Source: Chryseobacterium gleum (lineage in GTDB: Bacteria; Bacteroidota; Bacteroidia; Flavobacteriales_D; Sanyastnellaceae). From it: 5,453 nucleotides of DNA. The position numbers and the translations under genes are program-made. The stretch covers positions 1 through 5,453 of the forward strand of contig CAMCUG010000114.1 in NCBI GenBank assembly GCA_945878835.1, read 5' to 3'. Below, in pieces: positions 1-5,453 of the stretch. Position 1 is the stretch's first letter; every line of letters begins with the position of its first letter. Below the pieces are notes generated by a model, which was not told the DNA's origin, searched no databases, and saw only the letters and a program-made list of their open reading frames with translations.

Positions 1-5
1 TTTTT

Positions 6-1592
6 TTATGCGTCTAATTCGCTGGTGAAATGGAAACTTAATTCCGGATAGTTCTGCTTCTCCATGTCGAGCATGAACTGACTGGGAGCTAGAAACACAT
101 CTCGGTCTTCTTTGTCTTTCACAATGTTGTTTCCTTTAATGCGTAAGAACTCTGTACGCTTCGCCGGATCAGTTGTGGTGATCCAACAAGCCTTGTAGTA
201 TGACTTCGGCTCGAAAATACATTTCGCTCCGTATTCGTTTTCCAAACGGTATTTAATTACTTCAAATTGAAGTTCACCCACTGTTCCAACAATTTTGCGT
301 GATCCAGGTTCTTGGAAGAATACCTGGGCAACTCCCTCTTCAGTCAACTGACGAATTCCTTTGTCCAATTGCTTAGTCTTCATTGGATCGCGATTCACCA
401 ACTCTTTAAAGATCTCTGGAGAGAAACTTGGAATGCCCTTGAACATCATGTTCTCACCTTCGGTAAGTGTATCGCCTATCTTGAAATTTCCTGTGTCGTA
501 CAATCCAACTACATCGCCCGGATAAGCTTCATCAATGGTTGACTTTGCTTGCGCCATGAACGTAACCGGATTAGGGTATTTAAAATCCTTTGCTAAGCGA
601 ACATGCTTGTAAAATTTATTGCGTTCAAACTTTCCACTGCACACACGTAAGAACGCAATGCGATCGCGGTGACGCGGATCTATGTTCGCATGTATCTTGA
701 AAACGAATCCACTGAACTTCGCTTCAGTCGGATCTACTTCTCTTGTTTCTGTTTCACGTGAACGCGGGGTTGGAGCAATCTCAATGAATTTCTCTAACAA
801 TTCACGAACCCCGAAATTATTCATGGCCGAACCGAAAAACACAGGAGCTAACTTTCCTGCTTTGTACGCTTCAACATCAAACGGATCGTAAACGTTGCTA
901 ATGAGCTCCACATCTTGACGCAATTCATTCGCGTATTGTCCAGCCAATTCATCGAGAATTGGATCGTTCAAATCTTCGACATGAACAATGTTTTCTTCCA
1001 CCTTCGTTTTGTTCGAAGCAAACAAATTAATGCTCTTGTCGTAAAGCTTGTAAACGCCTTTGAAACTGAATCCCTTCGATATTGGCCAAGACAACGGCTG
1101 AACTTTAATAGACAGCTTCGTTTCCAATTCATCAAGAATATCGAAACCATCACGTCCTTCCAAATCCATCTTGTTTACGAAGACAATTACCGGCGTATCG
1201 CGCATACGACAAACCTCCATCAATCGCTCAGTCTGTGTTTCAACACCCTTCACACTATCAACTACCAAGATCACACTGTCAACAGCTGTTAGCGTGCGAT
1301 ACGTATCTTCTGCGAAATCTTTGTGACCGGGAGTGTCGAGCAAATTAATTTGCTTGCCCTGATATTCAAACACCATTACGGAAGTTGCAACAGAGATTCC
1401 CCTCTGTCTTTCAATTTCCATGAAATCGGAAGCTGCTGTTTTGGTAATCTTGTTACTCTTTACAGCCCCCGCTGTTTGTATTGCACCTCCAAAAAGCAAG
1501 AGCTTTTCAGTCAATGTTGTTTTACCCGCATCGGGGTGAGAGATAATTGCAAACGTTCTTCTTCTTCCTATTTCTTCTTGCGCACTGGCCAT
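6..1592 (-). CDS. prfC: Peptide chain release factor 3 (RF3), complete
   Basis: This is a translational GTPase of 528 residues, the usual RF3 length of about 525-530. In the cytosol RF3 recycles the class I release factors RF1 and RF2 from the ribosome after peptide release, using GTP. The G domain motifs are all visible: the P-loop SHPDAGKTT at residues 18-26 (an RF3 hallmark, where EF-G has a different P-loop), switch I RGIS at 64-67, DTPGH at 86-90, NKMD at 140-143 and GSA at 254-256. The beta-barrel domain II follows at about 290-380, and the C-terminal RF3 domain runs from about 390 to 528. The ATG at 1592 is preceded by a good AAGGA ribosome site, which supports this start. It lies 12 bp behind the DUF1573 gene, so it is probably the last known gene of that transcription unit. 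The stop is TAA at 6-8. The family call is very secure; nothing appears missing or broken. Confidence 0.97.
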   Translation of the reverse strand: MASAQEEIGRRRTFAIISHPDAGKTTLTEKLLLFGGAIQTAGAVKSNKITKTAASDFMEIERQRGISVATSVMVFEYQGKQINLLDTPGHKDFAEDTYRTLTAVDSVILVVDSVKGVETQTERLMEVCRMRDTPVIVFVNKMDLEGRDGFDILDELETKLSIKVQPLSWPISKGFSFKGVYKLYDKSINLFASNKTKVEENIVHVEDLNDPILDELAGQYANELRQDVELISNVYDPFDVEAYKAGKLAPVFFGSAMNNFGVRELLEKFIEIAPTPRSRETETREVDPTEAKFSGFVFKIHANIDPRHRDRIAFLRVCSGKFERNKFYKHVRLAKDFKYPNPVTFMAQAKSTIDEAYPGDVVGLYDTGNFKIGDTLTEGENMMFKGIPSFSPEIFKELVNRDPMKTKQLDKGIRQLTEEGVAQVFFQEPGSRKIVGTVGELQFEVIKYRLENEYGAKCIFEPKSYYKACWITTTDPAKRTEFLRIKGNNIVKDKEDRDVFLAPSQFMLDMEKQNYPELSFHFTSELDA

Positions 1593-1597
1593 GTTCT

Positions 1598-1603
1598 TCC
1601 TTT
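1598..1603 (-). promoter_or_regulatory. Shine-Dalgarno sequence of prfC
   Basis: The 12-bp gap before the prfC ATG reads CAAAGGAAGAAC on the minus strand. The AAAGGA core sits 5 nt upstream of the start codon, a near-ideal distance. None of the other four gene starts in the window has a comparable site, in keeping with the weak use of Shine-Dalgarno pairing in Bacteroidota. It fixes the prfC start and suggests independent ribosome loading behind the lipoprotein gene. Confidence 0.6.
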
Positions 1604-1604
1604 G

Positions 1605-2096
1605 TTACTTCGCGGCCGACGCTTCTACGTAGGCTTTTATTTTAATGACAGTGGTTAATTCAGGTTCTGTATTCGCCGTTATGGTCACTGACTTCTCTTG
1701 ATCTTTTTCCTTTTTGGTGCTGTCGAACTTCACATTAATTGAAGCCGATTGTCCGGGCTTAATTGCCTCCTTCGGCCACTCCGGAACGGTGCATCCGCAT
1801 GAACCTTTACAATCTTCGATGTACAAATCTTCCTTTCCTGTGTTCGTGAATACAAAATCATATTCACGCTTCTCCCCTTCTTTCATTCTTCCGAAATCGT
1901 GCACCATCTTTTTGAATTTCATTTTCGTTTTCGGGCGTGCAATAGACTCTTCACCTGAACCCGGCTCATGAGCTACCTTTGGAAGAACCACAGGTGCAGG
2001 CTGACTTGGAATAACTTCTGCACTGTTGGTTGAAGAAGTAGAACAACTTGCTAAAACAAGCAACGTACCTCCAATAACAAATACTAGCTTTTTCAT
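1605..2096 (-). CDS. DUF1573 domain lipoprotein
   Basis: A protein of 163 residues with a lipoprotein signal: KK at 2-3, a hydrophobic stretch at 4-16 and the lipobox LASC with the acylated cysteine at 18. The residues after the cysteine (STSSTN) carry no acidic run like the known Bacteroidota surface-export signal, so I infer a periplasm-facing lipoprotein. A Ser/Pro-rich linker runs to about residue 55. A DUF1573 domain follows at about 60-157, with the typical core HDFGRMKEGE (66-75), FTNTG (83-87) and the cysteine cluster C96, C100, C102 (DCKGSCGCT). DUF1573 domains are immunoglobulin-like folds of unknown function, common and often multicopy in Bacteroidota. The ATG at 2096 was chosen because it gives a perfect lipoprotein signal and begins 4 bp after the protease stop codon. 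A longer reading from 2192 would bury that signal. The precise role is unknown; the family call is firm. Confidence 0.88.
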   Translation of the reverse strand: MKKLVFVIGGTLLVLASCSTSSTNSAEVIPSQPAPVVLPKVAHEPGSGEESIARPKTKMKFKKMVHDFGRMKEGEKREYDFVFTNTGKEDLYIEDCKGSCGCTVPEWPKEAIKPGQSASINVKFDSTKKEKDQEKSVTITANTEPELTTVIKIKAYVEASAAK

Positions 2097-2100
2097 TTTC

Positions 2101-3735
2101 TTATTTTTTCGATTTTGATTTACCCATTTTGTATTCGTCGAATCCCAATGGCATTTTCTCAAATTCACCATTGACAAGAATTTCCATTCCACGTTTAAAA
2201 GCTGGATTCAACTCATTGATAATTTCATAGAATGATTCGTTTTCATAAATACCTCTTCCAACCAACGCTTTCATGCGAATGAGAATGACTTGCTTTGAAA
2301 GAGCAAATTCGACCTCATTGAATTTCACTTCTTTCTTTTCTGCTGCCTGAATAAACGCTTGCACTTCGGCTTCCGAAAACATGAATTGCGAAATAAATTC
2401 TTTTGACGACGGATACTTCTTCTTCAACTCATCGCGATGAGCATCTACGTATTCCATAGTCCAATCGTTGGTAATTCCAACACGCAAAAGATTCGAGAAA
2501 TATTTACTGTTCTCTGAAGTATCTAGCGGAACAAAAATGTCTGGCATAATTCCACCACCGCCGTATACCGTGCGATGTGTCAAACGCGTTTCGTATTTAT
2601 CTTTTTCAGAAAACTTAATGCTATCCGCATGGAAAAATTCACCGTTCTTCAATCGCTTCAAATAATCCATCTCGTAATCTTCCAATCCTTTTTCATAAGG
2701 CTTCTGAATGCATCTTCCCGCTGGAGTGTAGTACTTCTGAACGGTTAAGCGAACCATCGATCCGTCGGGCAATGGAATCGGACGCTGCACCAATCCCTTT
2801 CCAAACGATCTTCTTCCAACAATAACTCCGCGATCCCAATCTTGAATGGCGCCACTCACAATTTCACTTGCACTCGCTGAAGACTCGTCAATCAAAACTA
2901 CCAATCGCCCCTCCTCAAATCTTCCTTTAACACGCGGCTTTGCATTTGTTTTCTCCTCCGGAAAAGCACGTCCTTTTGTGAATACAATCAACTTGTCTTT
3001 ATCCAAAAACTCATCGCACATATCAATCGCCGCGCTTAACATTCCACCACCGTTGTCTTGAAGGTCTAAAACTAAATCGCGCATTCCCTTTTTCTTCAAA
3101 TCGTCTAATGCCTTGCGTAATTCTTCGGTAGTAGTTTTCGCGAATCGAGATACTTTGATGTATCCCACTCCCTCTGCAGCCATGTATGCTGCGTCGATCG
3201 AGTAAATCGGAATTTTATCCCGAACAATCTCGTAAGTCGATACTCCCTGAACTCCTTTTCTGAGAATGCCCACTTTCACCTTCGTGCCGCGCGGACCACG
3301 AAGTTTCTTAAATACGTCGGTGTTTTTCACACCAATTCCAGCCATGTTAACACCGTCTACGGAAACAATTTTATCGCCCCCGCGAATACCCAATTTCTCA
3401 GAAGGACCGCCCTGAATGGGTTCTACCACCATAATGGTGTCGTGAAGTATGTTGAACTGAACGCCAATTCCATCGAAACTTCCTTCCAACGGCTCGTTGG
3501 CTTCTTGTAATTCTTCAGCGCTGATGTAGGTTGAGTGGGGATCCAATTCTTCCAACAATGAAATGATTGCTTTTTCTGTAAGTTCTTTTGAGTTTACCGA
3601 GTCGACGTACATGTATTCGATGTAGTTCAACAACGACGCGAATTTCTCTGTTGTTGTTTTCGGATCTGGTTGTGCCCAAGCAGTGGCTGTAATAAGCGAT
3701 TGGACAACTAAAAACAGGAATAATTTCTTTTTCAT
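2101..3735 (-). CDS. S41 family C-terminal processing peptidase, exported
   Basis: A protease of 544 residues in the CtpA/Prc family, which cleaves proteins near their C termini in the periplasm or cell envelope. A signal peptide covers about residues 1-21 (cleavage after Ala-Trp-Ala). A helical N-terminal segment follows (25-80, including LDPHSTYIS at 64-72). The PDZ domain spans about 85-172, with its peptide-binding loop at DGIGVQF (88-94). The S41 core runs from about 175 to 400. The catalytic dyad is visible as Ser288 in the SSASASE motif and Lys313 in SFGKG, exactly 25 residues apart as in Prc and CtpA, with Gln317 four residues further. LDLQDNGGG (223-231) is the conserved strand and oxyanion region. 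An additional helical C-terminal region (about 405-544) ends in a basic tail. All key residues are present, so it should be active. The gene follows an 83-bp spacer with a dyad and leads directly into the lipoprotein gene. Its substrate cannot be told from the sequence. It may be annotated as ctpA or prc, but orthology is not clear enough to give a symbol. Confidence 0.95.
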   Translation of the reverse strand: MKKKLFLFLVVQSLITATAWAQPDPKTTTEKFASLLNYIEYMYVDSVNSKELTEKAIISLLEELDPHSTYISAEELQEANEPLEGSFDGIGVQFNILHDTIMVVEPIQGGPSEKLGIRGGDKIVSVDGVNMAGIGVKNTDVFKKLRGPRGTKVKVGILRKGVQGVSTYEIVRDKIPIYSIDAAYMAAEGVGYIKVSRFAKTTTEELRKALDDLKKKGMRDLVLDLQDNGGGMLSAAIDMCDEFLDKDKLIVFTKGRAFPEEKTNAKPRVKGRFEEGRLVVLIDESSASASEIVSGAIQDWDRGVIVGRRSFGKGLVQRPIPLPDGSMVRLTVQKYYTPAGRCIQKPYEKGLEDYEMDYLKRLKNGEFFHADSIKFSEKDKYETRLTHRTVYGGGGIMPDIFVPLDTSENSKYFSNLLRVGITNDWTMEYVDAHRDELKKKYPSSKEFISQFMFSEAEVQAFIQAAEKKEVKFNEVEFALSKQVILIRMKALVGRGIYENESFYEIINELNPAFKRGMEILVNGEFEKMPLGFDEYKMGKSKSKK

Positions 3736-3745
3736 AAGTTCGGGT

Positions 3746-3775
3746 TAAAGGTACAACGCAGATTCGTTGTACCAA
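3746..3775 (-). promoter_or_regulatory. Possible Bacteroidota-type promoter of the protease operon
   Basis: On the minus strand TTG (3775-3773) is followed after 19 bp by TACCTTTA (3753-3746). Bacteroidota housekeeping promoters have TTTG near -33 and TAnnTTTG near -7, with a spacer of roughly this length. The match is three of four bases in the first box (ATTG) and five of six defined bases in the second. A start site 4-8 bp further would leave almost no leader before the ATG at 3735, which counts against it or implies a nearly leaderless message. Inference only. Confidence 0.25.
3750..3773 (-). promoter_or_regulatory. Perfect 9-bp inverted repeat in the spacer before the protease gene
   Basis: GGTACAACG (3750-3758) and CGTTGTACC (3765-3773) are exact reverse complements around a 6-base loop. 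In RNA of the minus strand this gives a stable hairpin 46 nt beyond the TPM gene stop and 14 nt before the protease ATG. Only three U residues follow the stem, so as an intrinsic terminator it is poor. It could instead be a protein-binding operator, since it overlaps the possible promoter, or a leader or mRNA-processing hairpin. The symmetry is seen directly; its function is open. Confidence 0.45.
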
Positions 3776-3818
3776 TGTCCCTAACTAAAAAACCGTACCA
3801 CTATTGCGCATGGAAGAA

Positions 3819-4649
3819 TTACCAAGAACCGCCTGCTCCACCACCGCCGAAGCCTCCTCCACCGAAACCGCCAAAGCCACCGCCACCGCCTGATCCTCCG
3901 CCGAAGCCACCGCTTCCTCCTCGGAATGAATTGTAATATCCTGAGTGACGCGTGTTCATAGATGCGATTAAGGCCCATGCCGCCCAGAAGCCTAGGTTGT
4001 TTGTGCGCGCATATTGACGTGTGCTCTTCACTTTAAATAAAAAGAAAACGCTGGCAATAACGATGAAGAAAACCAGTGCACCCAGTATTCCGCCTTTATT
4101 TTTTTTCTTATCCGGAGCGTAAGCGCTGGCTGGATATTTTCCGCGAGATAAATCAGAAAGTATTTGAACGCTTTTGGCAATGCCTTCAAAGTATTTTTTC
4201 TGTTTTGCTAAAGGAATAAATTCGTTTTCGACAATGGTGTAAGAGATTGCATCTGGAATGGTTCCGTGCAGTCCTCTTCCAACCGCAATAAAAGCTTCTC
4301 CCTTCGAAGACGCTTGTTTTGGTTTAATGAGGAATACGATTCCGTTGTCTTCCTTGGCTTGTCCAACCCCCCATTGCTCTCCAAGTTTCGTTGCGAAAGC
4401 GTAGGGTACAAACCCGCATAGATCTTCAACAATAACAACAACAATTTGTGTTCCTGTTGTGCGAGCTAAATTTTGTAAGCTGTCTTCCAATAATTGGATT
4501 TCATTGGCTGCAAGCATTCCTGCTCCGTCGTAAACCAAACGTCGATCATCTTTCGCTGGGAAACAATCCTGAGCTTTTGCCTGTGCGCCAAAGACGAACA
4601 AAGCAGCAACGAATAATACTTTAACGGCTGACTTTATTGCTAATCTCAT
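3819..4649 (-). CDS. TPM domain protein with signal peptide, membrane anchor and Gly-rich tail (YgcG-like)
   Basis: A protein of 276 residues. A signal peptide covers about 1-26 (cleavage near AKA-Q). The TPM domain (formerly DUF477, shared with plant TLP18.3/Psb32 and nematode MOLO-1) spans about 35-168. Its hallmarks are VYDGAGML (39-46), TGTQIVVVIVE (65-75), WGVGQ (93-97), DNGIVFLI (101-108) and GRGLHGTIPD (124-133). A membrane segment at about 187-207 follows a Lys-rich stretch, and a second, weaker hydrophobic patch lies at 219-230. The tail (244-275) is mostly Gly with Phe and Ser and ends in GGSW, an ending I recall from this family. The TPM domain should face the periplasm, with the tail probably in the cytosol if there is one membrane pass. 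The start overlaps the preceding TPM gene by 29 bp. No strong ribosome site is seen, so translation is probably coupled. The domain call is firm; the molecular function in bacteria is not established. Confidence 0.9.
   Translation of the reverse strand: MRLAIKSAVKVLFVAALFVFGAQAKAQDCFPAKDDRRLVYDGAGMLAANEIQLLEDSLQNLARTTGTQIVVVIVEDLCGFVPYAFATKLGEQWGVGQAKEDNGIVFLIKPKQASSKGEAFIAVGRGLHGTIPDAISYTIVENEFIPLAKQKKYFEGIAKSVQILSDLSRGKYPASAYAPDKKKNKGGILGALVFFIVIASVFFLFKVKSTRQYARTNNLGFWAAWALIASMNTRHSGYYNSFRGGSGGFGGGSGGGGGFGGFGGGGFGGGGAGGSW
3825..3920 (-). repeat. Low-complexity Gly-rich coding tract
   Basis: The 3' end of the TPM gene is an imperfect run of Gly codons mixed with Phe and Ser, seen on the plus strand as CCGCC, CCTCC and CCACC units. 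Gly codons are varied (GGC, GGT, GGA), so the protein composition appears to be selected rather than the DNA arising by simple slippage. The other reading frames give spurious Arg/Trp- or Pro-rich open frames. It is part of the gene, not a separate element. Confidence 0.8.
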
Positions 4650-5046
4650 TGACGTCGTTTTCTTGATAAGGGAAAGATGATTTTAATGCCGAAGCAATGC
4701 TTAGGAAACACGCACGAATACCTTCAGCGTAGTTGTCCAACTTAAAATCATTGATTAAAGTCGAAAGACAATTCGAGAGAAACTCTTCCGGCAAGTGCGC
4801 CTTCGCTCCTGCGTCTGCAAGGATAGAGACCTTTCGGTCGTTCACACTCACATACAAGAGAACAGCATTACGCTTCTCTGTTTTATGCAACCCCAATTCT
4901 GAAAAAACAAAAGCTGCTCTATCCAGCAAATCTTCCTTGCACGCTTCTTCAATGTGCAATTTGAATTCTGCTGAAGTGAGCAGCTCCGCTTCTTCAATGG
5001 CTTTCTCTACCTGAGTAGAAAATTGTTCCTCGAAGAAAAATTCCAT
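4621..5046 (-). CDS. Short TPM domain protein, probably cytosolic
   Basis: A protein of 141 residues made almost entirely of one TPM domain, with no signal peptide or membrane segment, so it should stay in the cytosol, perhaps at the membrane through partners. The pattern fits the short TPM proteins of Bacteroidota: an N-terminal helix with AIEEAELLTSAEFKLHIEE (16-34), then a helix with DRAAFVFSELGLHKTEKRN (42-60), the strand AVLLYVSV (61-68), ILADAG (75-80) and a final helical part. It ends with FPYQENDVNEIS (125-136), resembling the FP...D-NEL ending usual in this subfamily. The start at 5046 shares its A with the lemA stop codon (TAATG). The last 29 bp lie inside the next TPM gene. Its position between lemA and the exported TPM protein points to a shared complex or pathway, but no reaction is known. 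The family call rests on several conserved blocks and is confident. Confidence 0.88.
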   Translation of the reverse strand: MEFFFEEQFSTQVEKAIEEAELLTSAEFKLHIEEACKEDLLDRAAFVFSELGLHKTEKRNAVLLYVSVNDRKVSILADAGAKAHLPEEFLSNCLSTLINDFKLDNYAEGIRACFLSIASALKSSFPYQENDVNEISNKVSR

Positions 5047-5453
5047 TATTCGAAACTAACCTTTGGAGCATTTTCACTTCCAGCGTCGGCTTCAAACATC
5101 TTACGAACTTTGAATTCTTCATCGTCGTTTCCAACCAAGCCAAGGGCTTTGTGTTTCCAGAAACCTCTAACATAACTGTTGAATTCCTTCACAGCTTCGT
5201 TGTAATAATCGCGTTCTGTCTTCACTTGGTTCTCGGTTCCTTCCAACTGTGTTTGTAGCATTCCGAAATTTTCAGTGCTGCGAATTTCAGGATATTTCTC
5301 GAACACCACTTGAATGTTGCGATTGATAATACTTCCTTGTTGTTGAATTTCTTCTGGAGTAGTGGCGCTCTTAATTCCAGAACGCGCATTGGTTACTTCC
5401 ATCAAAATTTTCTCCTCATTCGCTGCAGCACCTTTCACAGTTGCGATCAATTG
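5046..5453 (-). CDS. lemA: LemA family protein, 3' part (start outside the window)
   Basis: Only the last 135 codons are inside the window; the reading frame is open to the edge. LemA proteins are normally about 180-200 residues, so roughly 50-65 N-terminal residues, including the single membrane helix, are missing. The visible part begins within the conserved QLIATVKG block (family pattern: PNLV-TVKG) and goes on through the long helices: ARSGIKSATTPEEIQQQGSI, then STENFGMLQTQLEGTENQV, then ERDYYNEAVKEFNSYVRGF. It ends with APKVSFE, the usual LemA C terminus. LemA is an N-terminally membrane-anchored helical bundle of unknown biochemical function. The TTG at 5450-5448 encodes an internal Leu and is not a start. 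Where many family members continue with Pro after the Phe of the YNxxVxxxNxxxxxF helix, this one has Trp-Lys (FWKHKALGL), probably a lineage variant. The gene leads an operon with the two TPM genes downstream. Confidence 0.92.
   Translation of the reverse strand, partial: QLIATVKGAAANEEKILMEVTNARSGIKSATTPEEIQQQGSIINRNIQVVFEKYPEIRSTENFGMLQTQLEGTENQVKTERDYYNEAVKEFNSYVRGFWKHKALGLVGNDDEEFKVRKMFEADAGSENAPKVSFE

Noticed and set aside
915..1292. 125-codon plus-strand open frame opposite prfC
   Set aside because: No recognisable protein features, and it is fully antisense to a well-conserved gene. The other plus-strand frames (such as 1323-1658 and 1714-1971) are dismissed for the same reason.
6..1592. 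EF-G, TypA or another elongation GTPase instead of RF3
   Set aside because: The SHPDAGKTT P-loop, the 528-residue length and the RF3-type C-terminal region identify RF3.
2097..2192. Longer start of the DUF1573 gene at 2192, overlapping the protease gene by 92 bp
   Set aside because: The extension would put 32 polar residues before a perfect lipoprotein signal, and the ATG at 2096 sits 4 bp after the protease stop.
3750..3773. Confident intrinsic terminator after the TPM genes
   Set aside because: Only three U residues follow the stem and then a C-rich stretch, so I list it as a regulatory dyad of unknown function.
3515..3775. 86-codon minus-strand frame overlapping the start of the protease gene
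   Set aside because: It is an out-of-frame reading of the protease signal region and spacer, with no family features.
3787..3792. T6 run after the TPM gene as a terminator
   Set aside because: No adequate stem precedes it on the minus strand; only a 3-bp CCA/TGG pairing can be drawn.
3840..3920. Possible CRISPR or tandem repeat array
   Set aside because: The units are short, irregular Gly codons in frame with the TPM gene; there are no regular repeats with unique spacers.
3781..3978. 65-codon open frame rich in Arg and Trp on the minus strand
   Set aside because: It is the Gly-rich tract of the TPM gene read in another frame; the composition is an artefact of G-rich codons.
5448..5450. TTG as the start of the lemA-family reading frame
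   Set aside because: It lies inside the conserved QLIATVKG block, so it is an internal Leu codon; the gene continues past the window edge.

Overview
The window reads as an ordinary chromosomal stretch of a Bacteroidota bacterium. The evidence is the LemA/TPM/TPM gene trio, an S41 protease of the Bacteroidota type next to a DUF1573 lipoprotein, A-rich start regions that mostly lack Shine-Dalgarno sequences, and moderate to low GC. A Flavobacteriia-like origin is a guess from overall protein flavour, not a demonstrated placement. All five complete genes and the one partial gene lie on the minus strand, so transcription runs from high to low coordinates.

Right-hand block (5453 down to 3819): the 3' part of a lemA gene is cut by the window edge. 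It is followed by two TPM-domain genes that overlap head to tail. lemA and the first TPM gene share one base (TAATG), and the two TPM genes overlap by 29 bp, so the three are almost certainly co-transcribed and probably translationally coupled. The first TPM protein is short and has no signal peptide. The second has a signal peptide, a membrane segment and a glycine-rich tail ending in Gly-Ser-Trp. Together they look like a membrane-associated module with domains on both sides of the inner membrane. Its biochemical function is not established in bacteria.

An 83-bp spacer (3736-3818) separates the blocks. It holds a perfect 9-bp inverted repeat that coincides with a possible Bacteroidota-type promoter. 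This is the only gap of any size in the window, and there is no gene-free stretch longer than 300 bp.

Left-hand block (3735 down to 6): an exported S41 C-terminal processing protease, a small DUF1573 lipoprotein, and peptide chain release factor 3 (prfC), separated by only 4 and 12 bp. The protease and the lipoprotein act in the cell envelope, while RF3 is cytosolic and belongs to translation termination. Their link is probably shared transcription rather than one pathway. prfC is the only gene here with a clear Shine-Dalgarno sequence.

I found no mobile elements, RNA genes, CRISPR arrays or obvious signs of horizontal transfer. I see no clear evidence of a wholly new system. The most interesting points are the LemA-TPM-TPM module and the dyad in the spacer before the protease gene.
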